The notes beneath the pieces were generated by a model. It had not been told where the DNA came from, did not search any database, and was given only the letters and a program-made list of their open reading frames with translations. Shown here piece by piece: positions 1 through 8,875 of a DNA stretch of 64,000 nt. Position 1 is the first letter of the stretch; each line of letters begins with the position of its first letter. The position numbers and the translations under genes are program-made. The stretch covers positions 317,201 to 381,200 of the forward strand of contig NZ_JARKMY010000014.1 in assembly GCF_029360725.1 (NCBI RefSeq). The letters run 5' to 3'. Source of the stretch: Chryseolinea sp. H1M3-3 (GTDB taxonomy: Bacteria > Bacteroidota > Bacteroidia > Cytophagales > Cyclobacteriaceae).

Positions 1-224
1 AAACTTTTGCTGGAAGATGATTCCTGCTTCGTTATCGTTAGCCAATCCGCATTGTTCCAGTTTACTGAATTTCCATCACCGGTTACTATAAAATCAGTAG
101 TTTTTCTTACAATTATTTTTGCTGAATCATTAAGCAACACCGACGAAAAGCTCTCCGTTGATGCGATCCCTATTATTAGAAATCCAAGAAATGTATACAA
201 TATCCTGTTGTGGATCTGTCTCAT
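1..224 (-). CDS. Secreted protein with CBM9-like N-terminal domain (partial)
   Basis: The first 74 codons of a gene that runs off the left edge of the window. It starts with a basic N-terminus and a hydrophobic stretch (YTFLGFLIIGIAS) that looks like a signal peptide. A segment follows containing DFIVTGDGNSVNWNNADW, which resembles the opening of the carbohydrate-binding family 9-like domain found in many Bacteroidota secreted proteins. The ATG lies three bases past the TAA of the upstream PLP-enzyme gene on the same strand, so the two are probably co-transcribed. That suggests a shared role in using a sugar or polysaccharide. The rest of the protein, including any catalytic domain, is outside the window, so the domain call rests on a short stretch. 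Confidence 0.6.
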   Translation of the reverse strand, partial: MRQIHNRILYTFLGFLIIGIASTESFSSVLLNDSAKIIVRKTTDFIVTGDGNSVNWNNADWLTITKQESSSSKS

Positions 225-227
225 TAT

Positions 228-1448
228 TTACGCCGTCGCCTTAGTGAATTCTTCTTTAAGCCGGGTTGCTACAATTTTTTCCTGGCCGGGTTTTAACATA
301 AAGACTGTCAGGTTTACGCTGTTTTCTGTTCCTCCGCCTAATTCTATAGAAGGGCTTCCATTTCTCAATGACTCACGCAATTGCTTGTCGGTAACTTTGA
401 TTTTAGATTGATCCCACGTGACGCGAAGTGTAGGCGTATGGTTGCCGAGTGGGGGAACGTGAACTTCAGTTGTAATACCGGATAACTTGTTAACCGTATT
501 TTCAATATGGGCAATGTTTGTTTCCCACATAGCCCATTCTTTGTCATGATCCTGGTTAATATATTTTTCCAATGCTATATACATTCCAAAAATTTCCTCC
601 TTATTTATCTTCATCCCACGTCCGATGTTAAATCCACGAGGAGGCATGTGTAAACGAGCCGCTGCAATAATATCCTTTCTTCCCATGAGAAGACCAGCGC
701 TTTGAGGGCCTCTGATTGCCTTTCCCCCTGAGATCACAACAAAGTCAAATCCCATGTCATTGAATCGCCATAAATTTGAAACAGGAGGAACATCTGCTGC
801 GATATCAATCGATGTGGGAACATTGAATTTTTTTCCAAGCGCCACCCATTCCTCATGTTGGATTTTTCCTTTATCAGATTCAATGTGTAAAAAATGCATG
901 AGGGCAGTCCGCTCGTTCACTGCCTTGGCAACGTCCTCGGCTGTTTCAACCTGTATGATCTTGCAGCCTGTATTCGTCAAGGCATGGTTATAAACAATGT
1001 CATGGCTCTTTTGGCAAATTACTTCTGATTTCATTCCTGAATACGCAAGATGAGGAACTTGCTGCACCTTCTTTTCGTCTATACCGGTAAGGATACCCGC
1101 CAATCCCAACGTCATCCCGGAAAAGGCACCTGATGTTACCACGGCTGCTTCAGCGTGAACTAACTTGGCTATTTTTTCTCCAACTTTGTCTTGAACCTCG
1201 TCAAGCAAGCAAAACTCCTTCGCTGTCGAATTAATTGCCTCCAGCACTTCATCATGCATGAGCGAGCCGGTCATATACGTTAAGGTCCCGGCAGCATTGA
1301 TAAAAGTTCGGACTCCCAGTTCTTTAAAAAGATCCCTCTTGGGTGGTTTCCCTCCTGCAAACGCAGTTGTAAATGGAATGGAAGTCATTATTCCTCCTAA
1401 AACAGGAATGGCAGTTAAGCGTTGAATTAGCTTTCTTCTGGTAAGCAT
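228..1448 (-). CDS. Tat-exported PLP-dependent SelA-like aminotransferase-fold enzyme
   Basis: A 406-residue fold-type I PLP enzyme of the SelA/DgaE-like group (COG1921). It begins LTRRKLIQRLTAIPVLGG, a twin-arginine signal with the RRKLI core followed by a hydrophobic segment and an A-x-A-like site (TTAFA). This implies export of the folded, cofactor-loaded enzyme to the periplasm. The mature part has FINAAGTLTYMTGSLM near the start, typical of the family, and the PLP-lysine motif SGGKAIRGPQSAG near residue 243. Family members include selenocysteine synthase and D-glucosaminate-6-phosphate ammonia-lyase. True SelA is cytoplasmic, so selenium chemistry is unlikely here, and the substrate is probably an amino- or hydroxy-sugar acid or amino acid (inference). 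It shares a transcription unit with the truncated CBM9-like gene downstream. Confidence 0.8.
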   Translation of the reverse strand: MLTRRKLIQRLTAIPVLGGIMTSIPFTTAFAGGKPPKRDLFKELGVRTFINAAGTLTYMTGSLMHDEVLEAINSTAKEFCLLDEVQDKVGEKIAKLVHAEAAVVTSGAFSGMTLGLAGILTGIDEKKVQQVPHLAYSGMKSEVICQKSHDIVYNHALTNTGCKIIQVETAEDVAKAVNERTALMHFLHIESDKGKIQHEEWVALGKKFNVPTSIDIAADVPPVSNLWRFNDMGFDFVVISGGKAIRGPQSAGLLMGRKDIIAAARLHMPPRGFNIGRGMKINKEEIFGMYIALEKYINQDHDKEWAMWETNIAHIENTVNKLSGITTEVHVPPLGNHTPTLRVTWDQSKIKVTDKQLRESLRNGSPSIELGGGTENSVNLTVFMLKPGQEKIVATRLKEEFTKATA

Positions 1449-1642
1449 ATAAGTGTTGAGAATGTTTGACGATTACAATATCGATTTATTAAGTTATTAC
1501 TTTCAGCGCACTTGTTTAGGATTAATTACACTTTTTGTATGAAAGGTGCATCACAACCTGCACACTGCGCACATTATTACTCAGAAGGTTTCAGGTTCCT
1601 AAAAATGATAACCAAATTTGACTGACAAAAATCTTCTATACA

Positions 1643-2791
1643 ATGATAACAACACATCATTCAATAGCGAAAAGTATTTCTATTGCCGTAGTATTTTTTT
1701 TCCTTTTTTCACCGACACACGCACAAAAAAGAAAACCTATTGACCTCTCAGCAACCAGGGAGACAAAAGCCCTTTTTAAAAACCTGGGTAAGCTCTCTAA
1801 AAAACATATACTGTTTGGGCATCAACATGCAACAGAATACGGTCATGGATGGTCTGGCGAAAAAGGGCGTTCAGATGTTAAATCTGTTACAGGTTCTCAT
1901 CCCGCAGTTATTGGTGTTGACCTGAGTGGGTTTTCCGGAAGGCCAGGCGAAGCCATCGCACGTGCTAAAGAAACTTTACGGGAAAACGTTGTGGACACAT
2001 ATAATCGTGGGGGCGTTACGACTATAGCTTGGCACTTTTCAAATCCTGTTTCGAAAGGCGGGTTCTATTGGGTCGATACGCTTTCATTACCCGCGGTGAA
2101 ATACATTATTCCTGGTGGCGAAGCGCATCACCAATACAAAGTCATTCTTAAAGATATTGGCGAGTGGGCAAATAGTGTGAAAGGGGCAGATGGGAAATTA
2201 GTGCCGATGATTTTTCGGCCGTACCACGAGTTCGACGGTGGCTGGTTTTGGTGGGGCAAACCCCATTGTACACGTGAAGAGTTTATTTCTCTGTGGCGAT
2301 TTACAGTCTCGTACCTAAGAGACAGTTTGAACGTACATAATTTCATTTATGCATTTTCTCCTGACAATAAGTTTACAACAGAAGCACAATTTCTGGAACG
2401 TTATCCCGGTGACGAGTGGGTCGATATGTTAGGCATGGACAACTATGGGGATATGGGTCGAAACCGTTATGACTTGGACACTGCTGCCTTAAAATTGAAA
2501 ATCGTTTCTGATTATGCTCGAAAGGCCGGAAAGCTTGCAGCGTTTACTGAAACGGGATTGGAATCCATCCCCAATGCAACGTGGTGGACGGAAACATTGC
2601 TCAAGGTACTTAAGGCCTACCCTAAAATGCGATTATCATATGTGCTTGTGTGGCGAAATGACCAACGAAGTCCCACACATTTTTATGCGCCATATCCCGG
2701 ACATTCCAGCGTACCCGACTTTATAAAATTCTATAACGATCCCTACACTTTGTTTGAGAAGGATTTGAAGAACATTTATAATAAAAAGTAA
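1643..2791 (+). CDS. Glycoside hydrolase family 26 beta-mannanase
   Basis: A 382-residue secreted endo-beta-1,4-mannanase of family GH26. An N-terminal signal peptide ends near SPTHAQ, followed directly by the (beta/alpha)8 catalytic domain (KHILFGHQHATEYGHGW near the start). The family acid/base motif is seen as RPYHEFDGGWFWWG with Glu196, and the nucleophile motif as AFTETGLES with Glu303. It cleaves internal mannosidic bonds in mannan, glucomannan or galactomannan. There is no C-terminal T9SS sorting domain, so it is probably periplasmic or a lipid-free exported enzyme. It is transcribed away from the PLP-enzyme gene and converges on a large beta-helix protein gene, from which a strong bidirectional hairpin terminator separates it. 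Family assignment is firm; the exact mannan preference cannot be read from sequence. Confidence 0.9.
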   Translation: MITTHHSIAKSISIAVVFFFLFSPTHAQKRKPIDLSATRETKALFKNLGKLSKKHILFGHQHATEYGHGWSGEKGRSDVKSVTGSHPAVIGVDLSGFSGRPGEAIARAKETLRENVVDTYNRGGVTTIAWHFSNPVSKGGFYWVDTLSLPAVKYIIPGGEAHHQYKVILKDIGEWANSVKGADGKLVPMIFRPYHEFDGGWFWWGKPHCTREEFISLWRFTVSYLRDSLNVHNFIYAFSPDNKFTTEAQFLERYPGDEWVDMLGMDNYGDMGRNRYDLDTAALKLKIVSDYARKAGKLAAFTETGLESIPNATWWTETLLKVLKAYPKMRLSYVLVWRNDQRSPTHFYAPYPGHSSVPDFIKFYNDPYTLFEKDLKNIYNKK

Positions 2792-2940
2792 ACCTTAAGA
2801 TTTCAGACGTTGAAGGGTTCAGGGTTGAATGTACGCGCAAGCCAGAAGTTTATAAAAATCACGTGAGACGGCCTTTGTGATAAAGAAAGAAGACACATTT
2901 ACCTCACAGCTCAGGAGCGATTGATGGCAGCATACCGAAT

Positions 2941-2974
2941 AAAAAAAGGAGACCCATCACAGTCTCCTTTTTTG
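2941..2974. terminator. Bidirectional intrinsic terminator
   Basis: An inverted repeat with a 12-bp stem, AAAAAAGGAGAC paired with GTCTCCTTTTTT, and an 8-base loop. The A-tract on one side and T-tract on the other make it a rho-independent terminator on both strands. It lies between the convergent GH26 gene and the beta-helix protein gene, the expected position for a shared terminator. Confidence 0.85.
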
Positions 2975-2994
2975 GCAATTTAAAACGTGCATCG

Positions 2995-5900
2995 CTATTT
3001 CACCATCACTTTCTTAAATTCTGAGCCCCGTGCATGAATAACCTGGAAGTAATAAATTCCAGATTCAAGTCCTTGGGATGAAACACTTATGCTGGTTTCA
3101 TTATTAACAGCAACACTGCGATGTTGTTTGCCATTCAAGTCAAGAAGTTTTACTTCCCGTGATTCATCTGGAAGCTCTAATGTAAAGTCATCTCCTTGTT
3201 TTACAGGAACAGGATACACGGCGAATTGGTTTTCTGCACTTTCTTCAGGAAGTGCATTCACAAAATTCTCAGGCGAACCTCCTCCCCCACCTGAACCGGC
3301 TGTCGTTGACAGATAAGCACTGCCAATGATGGATTGAGTTATTCCAGGTCCCTGCCAGTATACCGCGACGTGATCAATTACACTTCCTTCTTTATGAAGT
3401 GCTTCGATAAAGTAATATTGGCCGGCAATTAAATTTTTTGTCACCGACTTCTGTTGCGGATATCTTGTTAATTCTCCAGGGTTTGCCCACCCTGGTAGAC
3501 TGGCAATAAGTGACTTATTTGCCGCATTTTGATCGGTACTTAGATATAATTCGCAATTGTCATCGCCCGTGATCCAAAAAGTATAACTTCCAGAAGTCTG
3601 TGGTCTGATATAACCATAAATTCTGCTGCCGTAATTGTCAGCCCAGTTGGTTGGGCCAGCGAACGTCGATACAGTGGAAGTACTGCTCGGATTATTCGGA
3701 TAATTTGAATTTGATTTCAAGGTGCTTAATTGATCACCACCAAGGTTTGACCACACAGCCCTGGTCAACAATCCATTCCCGCCCGTAACGGTTTGGACAG
3801 GTGTCGGTGTACTTACGGATGAAGGTGCTGTCGAGATATAAGCACTTCCTATTATGGATTGTGAAATCCCGGGCCCCTGCCAATAAACAGCAACGTGATC
3901 ACCACCTACACCTTCTTTATGCAATGCCTCGATATAATAGTACTGGCCCGCTACCAGGTTTCTGGCCGCAGATTGCTGTTGAGGATAGCGCGTAAGTTCG
4001 CCTGGGTTTGACCAGCCAGACAAGCTCGCGATCATCGTTTTGTTTGCTGCATTCTGGTCGGTGCTCAAATACAATTCACAGTTGTCATCACCCGCTATCC
4101 AGAAGGTGTAACTTCCAGACGTCTGTGGTCTGATGTAACCAGAGATTCTGCTACCATAATTATCGCCTGCATTGGACGGCCCGGCGAAACTTGAAACCGT
4201 TGAGGTGAGGTTTGGATTGCTTGGATAATTTCCATTGGACTTTAGTGCCGATAATGATTCTCCGGCAATTCCGATCCAGGCCGACCTAGTCAACACACCA
4301 TTTACACCACCACCAGACGTAGATGAGGGCGGCGTTACGGTAACCGTTGCGTTGGCCGTTTTCGCTCCATCGGTAGTTCTCACCGTAATAGTGGCAGTAC
4401 CTGCTGCCACACCGGTAACAAGGCCGCTTGCAGCATCAACGCGCGCAATGGCTGCGTTGCTGGAACTCCATGTTACAGCTTGGTTAGTTGCATTGGAAGG
4501 GGTGATGGTCTTTGAAAGTGTGCTCGTTGCATTTACACCCAGTGTCAGGGATGCAGGTGATATGGCCACACCTGTTACTGCCACCGTCGTAGGACTCGTA
4601 GAAGATGCAGTTGTTGATATGTAAGCACTACCAATAACAGATTGCGATACGCCGGGACCTTGCCAATAAACGGAAACATGGTCTCCCCCTGTTCCTTCTT
4701 TATGTAATGCCTCGATATAATATGATTGCCCCGCAACAAGGTTTTTTGCAACCGACTGCTGTTGAGGATACCGCGTAAGTTCACCTGGGTTAGACCATCC
4801 AGATACACTGGCGATTAAAGTTTTGTTCGCGGGATTTTGGTCGGTGCTTAGGTATAATTCCGATTGATCATCGCTTGATATCCAAAACGTATAACTGCCG
4901 GTTGCCTGTGGTCGAAGGTATCCATAGATTCTTGTACCATAGTTATCGCCAGCATTGGCGGGCCCTGCAAAACTTGACACCGTTCCCGTACTGGAAGGGC
5001 TATTAGGATAGTTGCCATTTGACTTCAACACACTTAGCTGGTCGCCGGAGATGCCAGTCCATACCGCTCTCGTCAATACGCCATTACCTCCTGGGCTAGG
5101 CGCAGATGCATTAACAGTCACCGTCGCATTAGCCGTTTTCGCTCCATCGGTAGTTCTCACTGTAATGGTAGCAGAACCTGCTGCCACGCCGGTAACGAGG
5201 CCGCTTGCAGCATCAACGCGCGCAATGGCTGCGTTGCTGGAACTCCATGTTACAGCTTGGTTAGTTGCATTGGAAGGGCTAATTACTTTTGCGAGCGTAG
5301 TTGTACCATTGACACCAATCGTCACAGAAGCGGGTGAAACACTTACTCCTGTTACCGCAACCGTTGTAGGCGCTGGAGCAGGTGAAGAAGAGGTTCCTGC
5401 TGTACCAATAATGTTGTTATCACCACAAGCACCAATATCCGGGGCGCCTTCGATACCAACATATACGCCTTTATCGATCAGGTTTCCTCCTGCGCTATGG
5501 TTATAAAAAGTTTGTGGCTTATTGCCAGATCTAAGAATGTTAGATGTTCCAGTGGCGTTGGCTGAATAATTCCCCGGTACCGTGCCCTGCGTTATGTTTT
5601 GGAAGAAATTATTCGTTACCTGAAGGTTGTTGATAGAAGCATTATTACGAAGGTTCAATACTTTATTTGCACCGTTTGAGTTAATGATCAGGTTATTCTT
5701 CAAATTAACATTCGTTCCTACGCTTCCGTTATCAAATTCAACGAAATGGACTGCTTGGTTTGTAGAGGTGAGTTCAACCGTGTTATTATAAAGATTAAGA
5801 TTCTGCACACCCCCCTTATAGGAGCAAACAACGGAGGTTGGATTCCCACCGCCAGATAAACCGTAAAACACATTGTGATGAATATTCCAATTGCTATACA

Positions 5901-6915
5901 CCTTCGGTGACCAGTTGACAACGCCATAGGACCCGCCATGGAACCAATTGTTTCTTACTTCTACACTGCTGCTTGACAGCTCCATGCAATACCCAGCACC
6001 ATTTGTTCGTGGGCTAAGGATGTCAAAGAAATTGTTGTAAATCTTAAGCGGTGTAGCCGACTGTGTGTTGTTAGGGTTAACAATTGATATATGGTTGTCA
6101 ACGTACGTGTTATATATTTCTGTTCCGGAGTAACCGCTTGCCCAGAATTCAATGGTAATGTTTGGGGCACTTCCACCATTCCATAAACCTGCCTGATGAA
6201 CAGATACTTTACCATGGTGTAACTTGACATTTGTTAAGGGCGCGTTTTGATCATGGCCTAAATTCTTAATTCCGTATCCCCTTCCTTCGTCAATGTCAAA
6301 CCCCGAGACATCAAGATTGGTTAGATTACCAAATTGCAGCGCCGCTGAGCACCAACTTGAACTTCCCCACGCGCAATCTTTTAGCTTGATATCTTTAACG
6401 GTACAGCTATTGGAACTTGTAAGCCAAAGCCCACTAAAATTCACATATTGTATTTTAATATTTTCTACAACAACGTTATTCCTGTTATGAATAAAGATTC
6501 CACCGTGCAATTTTTTTCCATCGCCGTCAATCGTGAAATTTTTAATGCTTTGATTACCCGTGGACGAACCTCCTGAATAAAACCGCATCAGAAATTTTTC
6601 ATTAGAAAAACCTGGGCTGGCGGGGTAATAATAAAACGAAGGGTTGGCTTTAATAATAGTAGCATCTACTCCTGCTCCGACAAGATGCACGCCAAGAGGG
6701 ACATGAATTTGATTCTCAATAAACGTACCAGCAGCTATTTGGATCGTATGACCTTGGCCTGCGGGTACTTTAGCAGCAGCATTTTGGATGGTGCGCCAGG
6801 GCCGTCCTGAACTTCCATCATTAGCATCATTACCACTCAAACTGACATAATAAGTAGTGGCAAAGGAACACGGGACAAAAACCAGACAAAGAAATAGAAT
6901 ACTTACATACCTCAT
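2995..6915 (-). CDS. Secreted beta-helix / Big_2 / PA14 repeat protein with T9SS type A sorting domain
   Basis: A 1306-residue surface or secreted protein. Order: signal peptide (to about residue 19); DUF1565-like start (YYVSLSGNDANDGSSGRPW) and right-handed parallel beta-helix rich in Asn and repeated NN motifs (about 20-500); bacterial Ig-like Big_2 domain (about 517-600); PA14-type domain (about 612-765); second Big_2 (775-857); two more PA14 domains (865-1020, 1040-1195); type A T9SS C-terminal domain (about 1225-1306, with FAVYPVPV and the ending GIYYFQVIHARG...KKVMVK). PA14 domains typically bind carbohydrate, and beta-helices often act as polysaccharide lyases or hydrolases, so a plant- or algal-polysaccharide role is plausible; catalytic residues were not identified. 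The internal duplication is recent (see the repeats). It sits between GH26 and galactonate dehydratase genes. Confidence 0.85.
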   Translation of the reverse strand: MRYVSILFLCLVFVPCSFATTYYVSLSGNDANDGSSGRPWRTIQNAAAKVPAGQGHTIQIAAGTFIENQIHVPLGVHLVGAGVDATIIKANPSFYYYPASPGFSNEKFLMRFYSGGSSTGNQSIKNFTIDGDGKKLHGGIFIHNRNNVVVENIKIQYVNFSGLWLTSSNSCTVKDIKLKDCAWGSSSWCSAALQFGNLTNLDVSGFDIDEGRGYGIKNLGHDQNAPLTNVKLHHGKVSVHQAGLWNGGSAPNITIEFWASGYSGTEIYNTYVDNHISIVNPNNTQSATPLKIYNNFFDILSPRTNGAGYCMELSSSSVEVRNNWFHGGSYGVVNWSPKVYSNWNIHHNVFYGLSGGGNPTSVVCSYKGGVQNLNLYNNTVELTSTNQAVHFVEFDNGSVGTNVNLKNNLIINSNGANKVLNLRNNASINNLQVTNNFFQNITQGTVPGNYSANATGTSNILRSGNKPQTFYNHSAGGNLIDKGVYVGIEGAPDIGACGDNNIIGTAGTSSSPAPAPTTVAVTGVSVSPASVTIGVNGTTTLAKVISPSNATNQAVTWSSSNAAIARVDAASGLVTGVAAGSATITVRTTDGAKTANATVTVNASAPSPGGNGVLTRAVWTGISGDQLSVLKSNGNYPNSPSSTGTVSSFAGPANAGDNYGTRIYGYLRPQATGSYTFWISSDDQSELYLSTDQNPANKTLIASVSGWSNPGELTRYPQQQSVAKNLVAGQSYYIEALHKEGTGGDHVSVYWQGPGVSQSVIGSAYISTTASSTSPTTVAVTGVAISPASLTLGVNATSTLSKTITPSNATNQAVTWSSSNAAIARVDAASGLVTGVAAGTATITVRTTDGAKTANATVTVTPPSSTSGGGVNGVLTRSAWIGIAGESLSALKSNGNYPSNPNLTSTVSSFAGPSNAGDNYGSRISGYIRPQTSGSYTFWIAGDDNCELYLSTDQNAANKTMIASLSGWSNPGELTRYPQQQSAARNLVAGQYYYIEALHKEGVGGDHVAVYWQGPGISQSIIGSAYISTAPSSVSTPTPVQTVTGGNGLLTRAVWSNLGGDQLSTLKSNSNYPNNPSSTSTVSTFAGPTNWADNYGSRIYGYIRPQTSGSYTFWITGDDNCELYLSTDQNAANKSLIASLPGWANPGELTRYPQQKSVTKNLIAGQYYFIEALHKEGSVIDHVAVYWQGPGITQSIIGSAYLSTTAGSGGGGGSPENFVNALPEESAENQFAVYPVPVKQGDDFTLELPDESREVKLLDLNGKQHRSVAVNNETSISVSSQGLESGIYYFQVIHARGSEFKKVMVK
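4421..4501. repeat. 81-bp exact direct repeat, copy 1 (Big_2 coding)
   Basis: Identical over 81 bases to 5198-5278. Both copies encode the same part of the two Big_2 domains of the beta-helix protein (including the TWSSSNAAIARVDAASGLV region). Flanking sequence is similar but diverged, so identity at synonymous sites points to recent duplication or gene conversion. Confidence 0.9.
5198..5278. repeat. 81-bp exact direct repeat, copy 2 (Big_2 coding)
   Basis: Second copy of the exact repeat at 4421-4501, in the same orientation and within the same gene, about 780 bp apart. Recombination between the copies would remove one Big_2 and one PA14 domain in frame. Confidence 0.9.
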
Positions 6916-7286
6916 GTTTACATTTTGGTTAAAAATTGACTCATAGATTTATTTAGGTGTGGACTTACTTTCCAGACTAATTGGGGCGTTTCTTCCCCAG
7001 GGTCGCAAAAATGGAACTGTGAGTTGCGCAACAAAAATGCGGATCGGTAGAGTACCCTATTAAGGGATAAGCTGATTATTTATCAGAGGAACTGCGGTTA
7101 CGTCCGAAATCTTACATTGGTTAATATGAAGGAATTTTTGTTTTTAACATTAAAATTTGACCCTTCCTCTTGTTTTTGTTGACTTAGCACCACACATTGC
7201 CTGGTTTTTTAAATTAGTTTTGGCTTAAACGCTAATAAATTGACCCATTCAAAGTGGCAGGGCAATGCTACAAACCATCCTACCTC
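6916..7286. other. Intergenic region between divergent beta-helix and dgoD genes
   Basis: A 371-bp non-coding stretch holding the upstream regions of two divergently read genes. A small hairpin (TGGGG and CCCCA arms, 6982-6999) and a TAnnTTTG-type element at 7215 are visible. No RNA gene or credible small ORF was seen. Confidence 0.6.
7215..7222 (+). promoter_or_regulatory. Candidate Bacteroidota -7 box for dgoD
   Basis: TAGTTTTG matches the Bacteroidota sigma-ABfr -7 consensus TAnnTTTG and lies 65 bp before the chosen dgoD ATG. No TTG at the ideal 19-21 bp spacing was found (the nearest, at 7197-7199, is only 15 bp away), so this is tentative. Confidence 0.35.
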
Positions 7287-8435
7287 ATGAAGATTAAATC
7301 TTACACACTTTATCAAGTTCCGCCACGATGGCTGTTTTTAAAAATTGAAACAGACGAAGGTATTACCGGGTGGGGTGAACCAGTCATCGAAGGAAAGGCG
7401 GCCACAGTCAAGGCAGCCGTTGACGAAATGATGGAATATCTTATTGGTAAAGATCCCATGAATATAGAAGATCATTGGAATGTACTTTATCGGGGAGGGT
7501 TTTATCGAGGCGGACCAATCTTAATGAGTGCGCTCGCAGGCATTGATCAGGCATTATGGGATATTAAGGGTAAATTCTATAATGCACCAATTCATCAACT
7601 CATCGGTGGAAAAGCGCGCGATTCTATAAAAGTTTATTCCTGGATTGGAGGGGACAGACCTGCAGATGTTGGCTTGGCGGCAAAGACGATCGTCGGCCAT
7701 GGTTTTACAGCTGTAAAGATGAATGCCACGGAGGAGCTACAGTACATCGATTCATTCCAGAAAATTGATGAAGCCATCAAACGAATTGCTGCGGTAAGAG
7801 ATGCAGTGGGCGCAGCTATCGGAATTGGCATAGATTTCCATGGTCGGGTACATAAGCCCATGGCCAAAATTCTTGCAAAAGAACTCGAAGCCTTTCACCC
7901 AATGTTTATTGAAGAGCCGGTTCTTCCGGAAAACAATGAAGCGCTTCGTGAAATTGCCAATCATGTATCCATACCCATCGCTACGGGTGAAAGAATGTTC
8001 TCACGGTGGCAATTCAAAAATATTTTAATGGATGGTTACGTCGATATTATCCAGCCTGATCTTTCACACGCCGGCGGCATTACAGAATGCAAAAAAATAA
8101 TTTCTATGGCCGAAGCATTTGATGTAGCAGCGGCACCGCATTGTCCTCTTGGACCCATTGCATTAGCTGCGTGCTTGCAGGTTGATGCAACATGTCACAA
8201 TGCTTTTATCCAAGAGCAGAGTTTAGGTATCCATTACAATCAAGGCAGTGATCTGTTAGATTACCTGGCTGATAAAACAATTTTTAAATTTAGTGATGGC
8301 TTTGTTAAAATTCCAGAGGGCCCGGGGTTGGGCATTTCTATTGATGAAGAGCACGTCAGGAAGATGGCTGCCGTTGGTCACAACTGGAAGAATCCGGTAT
8401 GGCGACATACTGATAATAGTGTAGCAGAGTGGTGA
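7287..8435 (+). CDS. dgoD: D-galactonate dehydratase
   Basis: A 382-residue enolase-superfamily enzyme that dehydrates D-galactonate to 2-keto-3-deoxy-D-galactonate. It aligns almost end to end with E. coli DgoD: it starts [20 protein letters not shown], carries [11 protein letters not shown] and [20 protein letters not shown], has metal-ligand regions DFHGRV, EEPV and GERMFSR, and ends [14 protein letters not shown]. An upstream GTG at 7254 would add 11 residues that have no counterpart in the family, so the ATG at 7287 was chosen. No other galactonate-pathway gene (kinase, aldolase, permease) is adjacent, so the pathway partners are elsewhere. It follows the polysaccharide-related genes and fits sugar-acid catabolism. 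Confidence 0.93.
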   Translation: MKIKSYTLYQVPPRWLFLKIETDEGITGWGEPVIEGKAATVKAAVDEMMEYLIGKDPMNIEDHWNVLYRGGFYRGGPILMSALAGIDQALWDIKGKFYNAPIHQLIGGKARDSIKVYSWIGGDRPADVGLAAKTIVGHGFTAVKMNATEELQYIDSFQKIDEAIKRIAAVRDAVGAAIGIGIDFHGRVHKPMAKILAKELEAFHPMFIEEPVLPENNEALREIANHVSIPIATGERMFSRWQFKNILMDGYVDIIQPDLSHAGGITECKKIISMAEAFDVAAAPHCPLGPIALAACLQVDATCHNAFIQEQSLGIHYNQGSDLLDYLADKTIFKFSDGFVKIPEGPGLGISIDEEHVRKMAAVGHNWKNPVWRHTDNSVAEW

Positions 8436-8491
8436 TCGTTTGGATAGGCTCCCCAATTGCTTCACTTAAGCTCCTGTATTGGTGTTAGATT

Positions 8492-8875
8492 TCAAGTTAG
8501 CGCTGTCACGTGGTTCTTAATCTGCAGACAATTTTCTATGGACAAAGGTTTCTCAACATAATCAATTACTTGTGGGTAGGTATATGCTTTTTTTCTGTCC
8601 CTTGCATCAACGGACGATGTAACTACAACTACATAAATGCGTGTATCTTTTATTTTCTGAATCGCGTCAAGGAACTGCCAACCATCCATCTCAGGCATGT
8701 TAAGGTCTAACAGTATTAAAAACGAATCGTTGGCATGTGTCGCAATATATTGAAATGCCTGGCTTCCGTTATAAGCGATCACAGGTTTTTCGCATAGCCC
8801 GCTTTCCACAACCGATATTTTGTGAAGAAAAATTACCATTTCATCATCGTCGGTTATAACGGTTTCAAGTTTCAT
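8492..8875 (-). CDS. Stand-alone response-regulator receiver protein
   Basis: A 127-residue protein that is only a receiver (REC) domain. The acidic pocket (ITDDDEM, residues 7-13), the phospho-acceptor Asp57 (ILLDLNMPEMDGW), the switch Thr86 (VVVTSS) and the Lys109 (VEKPLS) are all present, so it should be phosphorylatable. There is no output domain; such single-domain regulators act by protein binding or as phosphate shuttles. Its first codons overlap by 11 bp the end of the upstream REC-PAS-DHp gene, indicating translational coupling and suggesting that they are partners. Its 3' end converges on dgoD with about 56 bp between them. Confidence 0.9.
   Translation of the reverse strand: MKLETVITDDDEMVIFLHKISVVESGLCEKPVIAYNGSQAFQYIATHANDSFLILLDLNMPEMDGWQFLDAIQKIKDTRIYVVVVTSSVDARDRKKAYTYPQVIDYVEKPLSIENCLQIKNHVTALT

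Noticed and set aside
228-1448. True selenocysteine synthase (selA)
   Set aside because: The Tat signal and the absence of selB, selC or selD nearby argue against tRNA-Sec chemistry. Only the fold is shared.
5012-5506. 164-codon ORF on the plus strand, plus a similar 129-codon ORF at 4235-4624
   Set aside because: Both lie antisense to the Big_2/PA14 region of the beta-helix protein, and their Ala/Val/Thr-rich sequence mirrors the repeated domain. They are shadows of the repeats.
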